Below are positions 1 to 7,614 of a stretch of DNA of 45,468 bases, piece after piece (the stretch's first letter is position 1; every line of letters starts with the position of its first letter). A model generated the notes under the pieces. It had not been told where the DNA came from. It searched no databases and saw only the letters and a list, made by a program, of their open reading frames with translations. This DNA is from Actinomycetes bacterium (GTDB lineage: Bacteria; Actinomycetota; Actinomycetes; Actinomycetales; Microbacteriaceae), in contig JAKPAC010000022.1 in assembly GCA_029779645.1 (NCBI GenBank), forward strand, positions 1-45,468. The letters are read 5' to 3'. Both the position numbers and the translations under genes were made by a program.

Positions 1-9
1 TAGCCCCGG

Positions 10-46
10 GGCGTGGGGTGCGGACACCGGGGCCGCACGCCACGCC
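10..46. repeat. Long hairpin upstream of first P450
   Basis: Two 14-base arms (10-23 and 33-46) are reverse complements except at one position, with a 9-base loop. There is no T tract. Equivalent hairpins follow the second and third P450 genes, so this one may close an upstream transcription unit. The window opens with TAG, which is also how CYP genes 2 and 3 end, but whether that is a stop codon cannot be decided here. Confidence 0.6.
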
Positions 47-96
47 GTTGTGTGCCGCACGCCAGTGTGGCCCCCCAATGTCAAGGAGGACATGGA

Positions 97-1467
97 ATGA
101 GTATGTTGTCGGACCGGGCGAAGACGGCCGAGGTGCTGCGACCCGAGCTCACCGAGCGGCAGCGCGCCGCGCGGGAGCGCATCTATGCGATGCCGCTGGA
201 CAAGCTCGACCCCGCGGAACGAGCCTCGTATCAGAACGAGGAGATGTGGTGGAAGTTCGAGCGCCTGCGCGCCGAACAGCCGGTCCACTTCACCAAGGAC
301 AGCGCCGACGGCTACGGCGACTACTGGTCGATCACCAGGTGGGAGGACATCGTCCGCGTCGATACCGATTCGGTGACATTCTCCAACGAGGCCGGCATCA
401 CGATCGCTGCGAACCGGCCCGACTCGCAGCCGTCCGAGATCGCGCCCGACGGTTCGAAGCGCACACCCGAGCAGATCGAGGAGGCGAAGAACCGGGGGAT
501 TCAATCGCTGTTGAGCATGGACCCGCCCAAGCACGGACTGCACCGCGGCGCGGTCTCGGAGAGCGTGTCGCCCGCGAACCTGCACGATCTCGAGCCGCTC
601 ATTCGCGAGCGGATCGCGGGGATCCTGGATGGGCTCCCGATTGGTGAGGAGTTCGACTGGGTCGACAAGGTGTCGATGGAGCTCACGGCGATGACGCTGG
701 CGACGCTGTTCAACTACCCGCAGGAGCGTCGTCGCGAGCTGACGTTCTGGTCGGACTGTATGAATGTCACGCCCGGGCCGGGGGAGGTCGTCGAGACGCA
801 GGAAGAGCGGATGGCGGCGATCCAGGACTTCTACGGCGCGATCACCACGATGTTCAAGGAACGCGCCGCCGCCCCGCCCGCGATCGATTTCATGTCGCTG
901 ATGGCGCACAGCCCGCACGTGAAGGATTTCGCCAGTGCCGAGATCTACGGCGATGCGATCGTGCTGCTCGTGGGCGGCAACGACACCACGCGCAACACGC
1001 TCACCGGCTCGGTCTACGCGCTTGACCGATTCCCCGAGGAGAACGCGAAGCTCCGCGCCAACCCCGCGCTGATTCCGAGCATGGTGTCGGAGACGATCCG
1101 CTGGCAGACGCCGCTGACGCACATGATGCGCAAGGCGAACGAGGACGTGGAGATCGGTGGAGCGCTCATCAAGAAGGGCGAGAAGATCGCGCTCTGGTAC
1201 GTCTCGGGGAACCGAGACGAGACGGCGATCGACCGGCCCAACGAGTACATCGTCGACCGGAAGAATCCGCGCAAGCACATCTCGTTCGGCTTCGGCATCC
1301 ACCGTTGCCTCGGCAACCGCTTGGCCGAGCTGCAGCTGCGGCTGACGTGGGAGGAGATCCTGAAGCGCTTCCCCGAGATCAAGGTGGTGGGTGAGCCTGT
1401 GCGTGGATACAACAACTTCGCGAAGGGCTATGACCGGATGACCGTCGTGATCCCGAGCCGCTTCTAA
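97..1467 (+). CDS. Cytochrome P450, CYP153 family (copy 1)
   Basis: 456-residue soluble P450, expected to hydroxylate the terminal carbon of alkanes or similar aliphatic chains using electrons from a [2Fe-2S] ferredoxin. Visible motifs are the I-helix GGNDTT, the ExxR motif (ETIR) and the haem loop FGFGIHRCLG, with the thiolate ligand at Cys404. The stretch after the haem loop (GNRLAELQLR, WEEILKRFPEI, GEPVR) and the TPLTHMMRKA block are characteristic of CYP153. ATG 97 was chosen because AAGGAGGA lies about 7 bases upstream; the reading frame is open further 5' but without a ribosome site. It lies first of three tandem paralogues sharing one ferredoxin and one reductase. The family assignment is strong; the actual substrate (n-alkane, cyclic alkane, terpene) cannot be read from sequence. 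Confidence 0.93.
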   Translation: MSMLSDRAKTAEVLRPELTERQRAARERIYAMPLDKLDPAERASYQNEEMWWKFERLRAEQPVHFTKDSADGYGDYWSITRWEDIVRVDTDSVTFSNEAGITIAANRPDSQPSEIAPDGSKRTPEQIEEAKNRGIQSLLSMDPPKHGLHRGAVSESVSPANLHDLEPLIRERIAGILDGLPIGEEFDWVDKVSMELTAMTLATLFNYPQERRRELTFWSDCMNVTPGPGEVVETQEERMAAIQDFYGAITTMFKERAAAPPAIDFMSLMAHSPHVKDFASAEIYGDAIVLLVGGNDTTRNTLTGSVYALDRFPEENAKLRANPALIPSMVSETIRWQTPLTHMMRKANEDVEIGGALIKKGEKIALWYVSGNRDETAIDRPNEYIVDRKNPRKHISFGFGIHRCLGNRLAELQLRLTWEEILKRFPEIKVVGEPVRGYNNFAKGYDRMTVVIPSRF

Positions 1468-1605
1468 GCGGCTTCGTTTCGCGGGCCGCCGGCTCGTGGA
1501 CCGTGTTTGCGCGTGGCGCGTTGTGTCTCTTCTACAGTCAGATGCGCGTTCGAACGCAAGAGCTCGTATCCTTCCTTCAAGCATGGCGGCTGTGACCCCG
1601 GCGAA

Positions 1606-1630
1606 TGCCATTATCAGAATGAAGTTCTAA
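1606..1630 (+). promoter_or_regulatory. Putative promoter/operator of P450 copy 2
   Basis: TGCCATTAT (1606-1614) looks like an extended -10. It is followed directly by the inverted repeat TCAGAATGAAGTTCTAA (1614-1630), with core AGAA-N5-TTCT. The same arrangement occurs at 3188-3212, and a variant at 5069-5096. An operator placed on the transcription start suggests repression, probably by a TetR-type dimer. This is inference from position and repetition only. Confidence 0.6.
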
Positions 1631-1712
1631 GATCTAGCGGCGCGGTCCCGCGCTTGCCGAGCGGGTGGGAAGACGCGCCCGCAGTCACTCTCACGTCAAG
1701 GAGGACGCTGCA

Positions 1713-3101
1713 ATGACTATTTTGAGCCCAGGCGCCGTGAACAACACGCCCGAAATCTTCGGCGCGACCCCGACCGCGCAGCAACTTGCTGACCGCGAGC
1801 GTGTGTACGCGATGCCGCTCGACAAGATCGACCCTGCCGAGCTGACCGCATACCCGGACGAGTCGATGTTCTGGAAGTTCGAGCGCCTGCGCGCCGAGCA
1901 GCCCGTGCACTACACGGCGGACGAAGACAGCAACTACGGTGCGTACTGGTCGATCACGAAGTGGGACGACATCGTTCGGATCGACACCGACTCGGTGACG
2001 TTCTCGAACGAGGCCGGCATCTCGATCGCCTCGCAGCGCAAGGACCGCCACTACGAGGGGTACCAGGTCGATGGCGTGGCCGATACCCGCACGCCCGAGC
2101 AGATCGAAGAAGACAAGAAGAAGGGCATCCAGTCGCTGCTGAGCATGGACCCGCCCAAGCACGGCCTGCACCGCGGTGCGGTGTCGGAGAGCGTCTCGCC
2201 CGCGAACCTCGCCGACTTCGAGCCGCTCATTCGCGAGCGGATCGCGGGGATCCTGGACGGGCTCCCGATCGGCGAGGAGTTCGACTGGGTCGACAAGGTG
2301 TCGATGGAGCTCACTGCGATGACGCTGGCGACGCTGTTCAACTACCCGCAGGAGCGCCGGCGCGAGCTGACGTTCTGGTCGGACTGCATGACCGTGACCC
2401 CCGGGCCGAGCGAGATCGTGAAGACCGAGGAAGAGCGCAACGCTGCGACGCAGCAGTTCTACGCGGCCGTCGCCCAGATGTTCCAGGAGCGCGGCGCGGC
2501 CGAGCCCGCGCAGGACTTCATGTCGCTGATGGCGCACAGCCCGCAGTCGAAGGACTTCACGCTCCCCGAGATCCTCGGTGACGCGATCGTGCTGCTGGTG
2601 GGTGGCAACGACACCACGCGCAACACGCTGACCGGTTCGGTGTACGCGATGGACCGCTTCCCCGAGGAGCAGGCGAAGCTGCGGGAGAACCCGAAGCTGA
2701 TCCCGAACATGGTCTCGGAGACGATCCGTTGGCAGACGCCGCTGACGCACATGATGCGCAAGGCGAACGAGGATGTCGAGGTGGGCGGCCAGCTGATCAA
2801 GAAGGGCGACCTGATCGCGCTGTGGTACGTCTCGGGCAACCGCGACGACTCGAAGCTCGAGAGCCCCAACGAGTACAAGATCGACCGGAAGAACCCGCGT
2901 CAGCACCTCTCGTTCGGCTTCGGTGTGCACCGCTGCCTCGGCAACCGCTTGGCGGAGCTGCAGCTGCGGCTCACCTGGGAAGAGATCCTCAAGCGCTTCC
3001 CCGAGATCAAGGTCGTTGGTGAGCCCGTACGCGGCCTCAACAACTTCGCGAAGGGCTACGACAGCATGACGGTCGTGATCCCGAGCCGCTACGACGCGTA
3101 G
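1713..3101 (+). CDS. Cytochrome P450, CYP153 family (copy 2)
   Basis: 462-residue P450 paralogous to copies 1 and 3. It has I-helix GGNDTT, ETIR, haem loop FGFGVHRCLG with ligand Cys408, and the CYP153-type C-terminal block. The N-terminus (MTILSPGAVNNTPEIF) resembles that of copy 3 more than copy 1. ATG 1713 is preceded by the leader TCAAGGAGGAC, which also precedes copy 1 and the small ORF at 5172. The copies diverge most in the acidic loop around residues 115-130 and in the segment after the conserved FWSD motif, regions that could tune substrate choice. Expected role is terminal hydroxylation of an aliphatic substrate with the adjacent ferredoxin. Two long hairpins follow its stop codon. 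Confidence 0.93.
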   Translation: MTILSPGAVNNTPEIFGATPTAQQLADRERVYAMPLDKIDPAELTAYPDESMFWKFERLRAEQPVHYTADEDSNYGAYWSITKWDDIVRIDTDSVTFSNEAGISIASQRKDRHYEGYQVDGVADTRTPEQIEEDKKKGIQSLLSMDPPKHGLHRGAVSESVSPANLADFEPLIRERIAGILDGLPIGEEFDWVDKVSMELTAMTLATLFNYPQERRRELTFWSDCMTVTPGPSEIVKTEEERNAATQQFYAAVAQMFQERGAAEPAQDFMSLMAHSPQSKDFTLPEILGDAIVLLVGGNDTTRNTLTGSVYAMDRFPEEQAKLRENPKLIPNMVSETIRWQTPLTHMMRKANEDVEVGGQLIKKGDLIALWYVSGNRDDSKLESPNEYKIDRKNPRQHLSFGFGVHRCLGNRLAELQLRLTWEEILKRFPEIKVVGEPVRGLNNFAKGYDSMTVVIPSRYDA

Positions 3102-3110
3102 CGGCGAGAG

Positions 3111-3144
3111 GGCCGTGTTCCGTGCACCCGTACGGAACACGGCC
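3111..3144. repeat. Hairpin after P450 copy 2 (first of two)
   Basis: Perfect 13-base arms (3111-3123 and 3132-3144) around an 8-base loop, 9 bases after the P450 stop. There is no T tract, so it may be a factor-dependent terminator, an mRNA 3' stabiliser or a protein site. Confidence 0.65.
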
Positions 3145-3147
3145 ACT

Positions 3148-3184
3148 GTGTGGCGTGTTGTCAGTGGATGACAACACGCCACAC
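3148..3184. repeat. Hairpin after P450 copy 2 (second of two)
   Basis: Perfect 15-base arms (3148-3162 and 3170-3184) with a 7-base loop, 4 bases after the previous hairpin and directly upstream of the ferredoxin promoter/operator. It probably insulates the P450 transcript from the ferredoxin transcript. Confidence 0.7.
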
Positions 3185-3187
3185 CTA

Positions 3188-3212
3188 TGTCATTATTAGA
3201 ATGCAATTCTAA
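3188..3212 (+). promoter_or_regulatory. Putative promoter/operator of ferredoxin-P450 copy 3 unit
   Basis: An extended -10-like TGTCATTAT (3188-3196) is fused to the perfect 17-bp inverted repeat TTAGAATGCAATTCTAA (3196-3212). This is the most symmetrical member of the three AGAA-N5-TTCT sites in the locus. It sits 44 bases before the ferredoxin start. Confidence 0.65.
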
Positions 3213-3255
3213 GTCGCGGCGCAGAGGCCGCGACTTTTGAGACGAAGGAGTCCAC

Positions 3256-3570
3256 GTGGCAAAGATCACGTTCAACCTCGAGGATGGCTCGGCGCAGACC
3301 ATCGACGCTGAAGACGGCGAGTTTCTGATGCAGGAGGCCGTGAATAATGCGGTTCCCGGTATCGATGGTGACTGTGGTGGTGTTGCGTCGTGCGCGACGT
3401 GCCACGTGTATGTCGAGCCGGAGTGGCTTGCGGCGACGGGTGCGCGTACCGAGATGGAGGAGGCCATGCTCGATGGCACCTTCGGTGTTGAGTCGAACAG
3501 CCGCCTGTGCTGCCAGATCCAGGTGAGCGAGAAGATCGACGGTCTCGTCGTCCAGGTCGCCGGCACCTGA
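3256..3570 (+). CDS. [2Fe-2S] ferredoxin, redox partner of the P450s
   Basis: 104-residue adrenodoxin/putidaredoxin-type ferredoxin that should shuttle electrons from the downstream reductase to the CYP153 enzymes. The cluster ligands are visible as C-x5-C-x2-C (CGGVASCATC) and a later Cys in SRLCCQ. The start is GTG 3256, with GAAGGAG about 6 bases upstream. It is encoded between P450 copies 2 and 3, and 56 bases before copy 3, so it is probably co-transcribed with copy 3. A Fdx-CYP153-FdR arrangement is known for actinobacterial and proteobacterial alkane hydroxylases. Confidence 0.93.
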   Translation: MAKITFNLEDGSAQTIDAEDGEFLMQEAVNNAVPGIDGDCGGVASCATCHVYVEPEWLAATGARTEMEEAMLDGTFGVESNSRLCCQIQVSEKIDGLVVQVAGT

Positions 3571-3626
3571 TCGGCGACGCGCCTCATCCCTACCCGTAAC
3601 GAAGCACGATTCTGGAAGGACGCATC

Positions 3627-5012
3627 ATGACTACTGTTCACCCTGCGGTTGCGCGTGACAACACCCCCGAAATCTTTCGGGCGGAGCCGACGGCGAAGCA
3701 GCTCGAGGACCGCGCGCGCATCTACGCGTTGCCGCTCGAGAAGATCGACCCGGCCGCGATCGACTCGTTTCCGAACGAGTCGATGTACTGGAAGTTCGAG
3801 CGCCTTCGCGCCGAGGATCCGGTGCACTTCACCTCGACCGAGGACAGCGAATACGGCGACTACTGGTCGATCACGAAGTGGGACGACATCGTTCGGATCG
3901 ACACCGACTCGGTGACGTTCTCGAACGAGGCCGGCATCACGATCGGCGCCAACCGCCCCGACCGCCGATCGACCGCCTACACCCCAGAGGAAGACACGCG
4001 CACGCCCGAGCAGATCGAGGCTGACCGTGCCCGCGGCATCCAGTCCCTGCTGAGCATGGACCCGCCGCAGCACGGCCTGCACCGCGGGGCCGTCTCGGAG
4101 AGCGTGTCGCCCGCGAACCTGCACGATCTCGAGCCGCTCATTCGCGAGCGGATCGCCGGGATCCTGGACGGGCTGCCGATTGGTGAGGAGTTCGACTGGG
4201 TCGACAAGGTGTCGATGGAGCTCACGGCGATGACGCTGGCGACGCTGTTCAACTACCCGCAGGAGCGTCGTCGAGAGCTGACGTTCTGGTCGGACGTCAT
4301 GACGGCAACTCCCGGACCGGGCGAGGTCGTCGAGACGCCCGAAGCGGCGGATCAGGCACGTCAGGCCTTCTTCGCGGCCGTGTTGCAGATGTACGAGGAG
4401 CGCGGTGCCGCAGAGCCCGGGCAGGACTTCATGTCGCTGATGGCGCACAGCCCGCAGTCGAAGGACTTCACCCTCCCCGAGATCCTCGGCGACTCGATCG
4501 TGCTGCTCGTGGGTGGCAACGACACCACGCGCAACACGCTGACCGGTTCGGTGTATGCGATGGACCGGTTCCCGGAGGAGTACGCGAAGCTGCGGGAGAA
4601 CCCGAAGCTGATCCCGAACATGGTCGCGGAGACGATCCGTTGGCAGACGCCGCTCACGCACATGATGCGCAAGGCGAACGAGGATGTCGAGGTGGGCGGC
4701 AAGCTCATCAAGAAGGGCGACACCATCGCGCTGTGGTACGTCTCGGGCAACCGCGACGACTCGAAGCTCGAGAGCCCCAACGACTACAAGATCGACCGGA
4801 AGAACCCGCGTCAGCACCTCTCGTTCGGCTTCGGCATCCACCGCTGCTTGGGCAACCGCCTCGCGGAGCTGCAGCTGCGGCTGACCTGGGAGGAGATTCT
4901 CAAGCGCTTCCCCGAGATCAAGGTCGTGGGTGAGCCCGTGCGCGCGTACAACAACTTCGCGAAGGGCTACGACAGCATGACCGTCATCATCCCGAGCCGC
5001 TACGACGCGTAG
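3627..5012 (+). CDS. Cytochrome P450, CYP153 family (copy 3)
   Basis: 461-residue CYP153-type P450 with GGNDTT, ETIR and haem loop FGFGIHRCLG (ligand Cys407). It lies 56 bases downstream of the ferredoxin with GGAAGG before ATG 3627, so the two are probably one transcript. Its central part (SESVSPANLHDLEPLI to NYPQERR) is nearly identical in DNA to copy 1, even at synonymous positions, while its ends resemble copy 2 (PEIF start, DSKLESPN, SRYDA end). That points to recombination among copies. Expected function is aliphatic terminal hydroxylation; substrate unknown. Confidence 0.93.
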   Translation: MTTVHPAVARDNTPEIFRAEPTAKQLEDRARIYALPLEKIDPAAIDSFPNESMYWKFERLRAEDPVHFTSTEDSEYGDYWSITKWDDIVRIDTDSVTFSNEAGITIGANRPDRRSTAYTPEEDTRTPEQIEADRARGIQSLLSMDPPQHGLHRGAVSESVSPANLHDLEPLIRERIAGILDGLPIGEEFDWVDKVSMELTAMTLATLFNYPQERRRELTFWSDVMTATPGPGEVVETPEAADQARQAFFAAVLQMYEERGAAEPGQDFMSLMAHSPQSKDFTLPEILGDSIVLLVGGNDTTRNTLTGSVYAMDRFPEEYAKLRENPKLIPNMVAETIRWQTPLTHMMRKANEDVEVGGKLIKKGDTIALWYVSGNRDDSKLESPNDYKIDRKNPRQHLSFGFGIHRCLGNRLAELQLRLTWEEILKRFPEIKVVGEPVRAYNNFAKGYDSMTVIIPSRYDA

Positions 5013-5030
5013 CTCTGGAGACCCCGACGA

Positions 5031-5067
5031 GTGCGGCGTGCTGTGCGCTGATGGCGGCACGCCGCAC
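5031..5067. repeat. Hairpin after P450 copy 3
   Basis: Perfect 11-base arms (5031-5041 and 5057-5067) around a 15-base loop, 18 bases after the P450 stop and 13 bases before the next operator. It has the same relative placement as the hairpins at 3111-3184. No T tract. Confidence 0.6.
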
Positions 5068-5068
5068 C

Positions 5069-5096
5069 TGTCACTCTTATGAGAATTGGGTTCTCG
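5069..5096 (+). promoter_or_regulatory. Putative promoter/operator upstream of the reductase
   Basis: TGTCAC at 5069 leads through TCTTAT into the inverted repeat GAGAATTGGGTTCTC (5081-5095), the third AGAA-N5-TTCT site of the locus. It lies in a 378-base gap between P450 copy 3 and the reductase. Beyond the hairpin, this site and the small ORF at 5172, nothing else convincing is seen there. Confidence 0.55.
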
Positions 5097-5171
5097 AGTG
5101 CCGCGCAGAAACCGAACGCGATATGCTTTCCGTGAAAGCGCGGCGGCTGGTGCGGTCAAGGAGGACACGCG

Positions 5172-5267
5172 ATGCGCACGCTGAAGGCTCCAGGCCCCAC
5201 CCGGTACCTGGTTCTCGAACGCAATCGCCACAGGGCGGCGCGCCCACCCCAGGTGCCACCGCGGTGA
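5172..5267 (+). CDS. 31-residue small ORF behind a P450-type leader
   Basis: ATG 5172 follows TCAAGGAGGAC, the same ribosome-binding leader used by P450 copies 1 and 2, at the same distance (about 75-85 bases) from an AGAA-N5-TTCT operator. The ORF encodes 31 residues rich in Arg and Pro (begins MRTLKAPGPTRYLVLERN) and ends TGA 5267, 123 bases before the reductase. It has no resemblance to the P450 N-terminus. It may be a leader peptide, a scar of a deleted gene behind a duplicated promoter, or chance. The translation signal is good; the function is unknown. Confidence 0.4.
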   Translation: MRTLKAPGPTRYLVLERNRHRAARPPQVPPR

Positions 5268-5390
5268 GCGCGACGCGCACTCGGTGGCGAGGAGCTTCGC
5301 GCGGGCGATCACACCGATCTGGGCTCGAACAATTCATGAACGAAACATCTCGTGCGGCATGCTGTCGCCGGGCGAAGACATGAGGAAAAC

Positions 5391-6641
5391 ATGGCAATGA
5401 ACACCGTCGTCATCATTGGAGGTGGCCAGGCCGGCTACCAGACTGCCGCGTCGCTGCGGCAGCAGGGCTTCACCGGCAAAGTCACCGTGGTCAACAATGA
5501 ACCCGGCTTGCTGCCCTATCAGCGCCCGCCGCTTTCCAAGGGCTACCTGCTCGGCACGCTCACCGCCTCGCACCTGCTCCACCGCAACGAGAAGTGGTAC
5601 GCGAGCCAAGACGTCGAGGTGCTCGACGGCCACGCGGTCGAGATCGACCGTGCGGGACGCCGAGTGCTGCTCGAAGACGGCACTGCCCTGGCCTATGACC
5701 ACCTTGTGCTCGCCACTGGCGCGCGCAACCGTGAGTTGCCGGTGGCCGGTGCAGACCTCGCGGGCGTGTTCGGCATGAAAACGAAGGCCGACGCTGACGC
5801 CGTGGCGGAGCGTGTGCGCACGGCCCAGAACGTCGTTGTCGTCGGAGCGGGATTCATCGGCCTCGAGTTCGCCTCCGTGGCCGCCAAGCTCGGTGCCAAG
5901 GTGCATGTGCTCGAGCTCGCCGACCGTCCCATGGCGCGCGCGCTGACGACCGTGACCTCTGAGCGCTTCCGGGCCGCGCACGAGAGCTGGGGCGTCACGC
6001 TCGATTTCGGTTCGGGGATCGAGCGGATCGAGGGCGAGGACGGCGAGGTTCGCCGAGTGATCACGTCGGACGGACGCACGCTCCCGGCCGACCTCGTCGT
6101 CTACGGCATCGGTGTCATCGCGAACACCGAACTTGCGGAGGCCGCGGGCCTTGAAGTCGCCAACGGCATCGTTGTCGATGCGTTGCTGCAGACCAGTGAC
6201 CCGAACATCTCCGCCGTCGGCGACGCCGTGAACTTCCCATGCGTGCAGCTGGATTCCGCGCCCACGCGCCTCGAGTCCGTGCAGAACGCCGCCGACCAGG
6301 CCCGCGCCCTCGCCGCACGGCTGATGGGAAGCGGTGCCGACTACATCGCGCTGCCGTGGTTCTGGTCGGACCAGGGAGACCTCAAGCTGCAGATCGCCGG
6401 CATGTCGGTCGGCTACGACAGCACGGTCGAACTCGAGGTGCCGGAGGCGAACCAGATGATCGTCCTGTGCTTCAAGGGCGACACGCTGCTCGCGGTCGAG
6501 ACGGTCAACCGCCCCGGCGAGCACATGATCGCGCGCCGGATCCTCGCCGGTGACGCCTCGCTGCGGCCCGCCGATGCTGCGGCACCGGGCTTCAACCTCA
6601 AGGAATGGGAGCAGTCCCGCGCGGCGGTGCCCGTCGGCTGA
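5391..6641 (+). CDS. NAD(P)H-dependent ferredoxin reductase (FAD)
   Basis: 416-residue FAD/NAD(P)-binding pyridine nucleotide-disulphide oxidoreductase of the putidaredoxin/rhodocoxin reductase type. It should pass electrons from NAD(P)H to the ferredoxin at 3256. The N-terminal FAD dinucleotide motif is GGGQAG (10-15), the central NAD motif VVGAGFIGLE is near residue 152, and the late FAD motif VGDAVNF carries Asp278. A C-terminal reductase domain follows. ATG 5391 has GAGGAAAA just upstream; an in-frame ATG 6 bases later is also possible. It lies last in the hydroxylase locus. Confidence 0.92.
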   Translation: MAMNTVVIIGGGQAGYQTAASLRQQGFTGKVTVVNNEPGLLPYQRPPLSKGYLLGTLTASHLLHRNEKWYASQDVEVLDGHAVEIDRAGRRVLLEDGTALAYDHLVLATGARNRELPVAGADLAGVFGMKTKADADAVAERVRTAQNVVVVGAGFIGLEFASVAAKLGAKVHVLELADRPMARALTTVTSERFRAAHESWGVTLDFGSGIERIEGEDGEVRRVITSDGRTLPADLVVYGIGVIANTELAEAAGLEVANGIVVDALLQTSDPNISAVGDAVNFPCVQLDSAPTRLESVQNAADQARALAARLMGSGADYIALPWFWSDQGDLKLQIAGMSVGYDSTVELEVPEANQMIVLCFKGDTLLAVETVNRPGEHMIARRILAGDASLRPADAAAPGFNLKEWEQSRAAVPVG

Positions 6642-6658
6642 CACCTCTCGGTACACCC

Positions 6659-6694
6659 GTGCGCCCGTCGTAGCGAGAGCTGCGGCGGGCGCAC
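6659..6694. terminator. Hairpin between convergent reductase and TetR genes
   Basis: Arms GTGCGCCCGTCG and CGGCGGGCGCAC (one mismatch) enclose a 12-base loop, 17 bases after the reductase stop. There is no T run, so termination may be factor-assisted. It separates two convergent transcripts. Confidence 0.5.
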
Positions 6695-6771
6695 TGCGTC
6701 CCGCGCAACGCGAGAGCGCTTCGGATGCCGCCGGCATCTCCCGCGCGCGGCATCGCGCGGCGCGCGGCTGG

Positions 6772-7386
6772 CTACTCGGCTGCGAGAAAGCCGCGCAACA
6801 GCACGAGTTGGTTCGCGATGAGCTCGGGCAGTGAGGCCTCGGGGTCCTTCAGCCAGGCGTCATAGGCGGCGAGGCTCATGCTCAGGCTGGCCTGCGCGAT
6901 CAGCGCCGGGAGGGCGTCGTCGGGGGCGAGTGCGGTGCGCTCGGCCACGAACTCGGCGACGACGCGTCGCCACGCCGCGTAGCGGAGCACGGAATGCGCC
7001 TGGAGCGCCGGCGTCTCGAGCACGAGCCGCATGCGCTCGATGTGCGGTGGGTCGGCATCGATGTCGAACTCGTTGAAGCGGCAGACGCCGAGGTGGAGGG
7101 CATCGGCGACGGGGAGGTCCGTGGGCGTGGCCGCGAGGATCTCGCGGAAATGGTCCAACGTGCTGTCGAACTGGCCCCACGGGATGTCGTTTTTCGATTC
7201 GAAGTAGCGAAACAGCGTGCGTCGGCCGACGCCGACCTCGCGAGCGATCGCCTCGAGGGTGGTGCCCTCAAAGCCGTGCTCGCTGAAGAGGCGAAACGCC
7301 GCCCGTTCGATGTCTGCGTGCGAGGTCACGACGGGCCGTCCTGGCGCAAGGGCCGGGCGCTGATCGGCGGAAACCTGGGCAGACAT
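6772..7386 (-). CDS. mftR: TetR regulator, mycofactocin-type (MftR-like)
   Basis: 204-residue TetR-family repressor. The helix-turn-helix spans about residues 22-65 (TTLEAIAREVGVGRRTLFRYF), followed by the SKNDIPWGQFD segment. Together with the later ERMRLVLETPALQAHS and RYAAWRRVVAEFVAER blocks, this resembles the mycofactocin system regulator family as I know it. It is divergent from the MftD-like gene (228-bp gap) and convergent with the P450 reductase. MftR proteins respond to acyl-CoA-type ligands in mycobacteria (family knowledge); here it may control the MftD-like gene and perhaps the P450 operators. Start ATG 7386 is preferred over an in-frame ATG 27 bases upstream. A TATATT box lies 10 bases upstream, so the mRNA may be nearly leaderless. 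Confidence 0.8.
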   Translation of the reverse strand: MSAQVSADQRPALAPGRPVVTSHADIERAAFRLFSEHGFEGTTLEAIAREVGVGRRTLFRYFESKNDIPWGQFDSTLDHFREILAATPTDLPVADALHLGVCRFNEFDIDADPPHIERMRLVLETPALQAHSVLRYAAWRRVVAEFVAERTALAPDDALPALIAQASLSMSLAAYDAWLKDPEASLPELIANQLVLLRGFLAAE

Positions 7387-7473
7387 AATGGCTGTCAATA
7401 TACCAACGGGCATCTGGGCGGCACAGAAGGCGGACGCAATAAGTCACGGCGACGCTTTCTTTTTGGCGCTGAG

Positions 7474-7482
7474 TGCCATTAT
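7474..7482 (+). promoter_or_regulatory. Putative extended -10 upstream of MftD-like gene
   Basis: TGCCATTAT is identical to the putative extended -10 of P450 copy 2 (1606-1614). It would give a leader of roughly 125 bases before ATG 7615. The AGAA-N5-TTCT operator is not present here, so control of this promoter likely differs. Confidence 0.35.
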
Positions 7483-7614
7483 GATCGACGCAGGGCGCAC
7501 GCGCGACGTTGCGCTGCACCCTGCGATGCGGCCGCGAGCCACATCCGAATCTTCATCGATGCCCCCGGGCAGCCTGCACCGTCCTGGCGCACACGATCTG
7601 AGAAGAGCGACCCC

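Noticed and set aside
1614..5312. 1232-codon open frame on the minus strand across the P450 genes
   Set aside because: It is the mirror of three repeated high-GC P450 genes; its repeated Arg/Leu/Val/Asp-rich composition and lack of any family motif mark it as a shadow frame.
7387..7614. Possible mftA peptide gene between the MftR- and MftD-like genes
   Set aside because: No short frame on either strand ends in the IDGxCGVY-type core expected of MftA.
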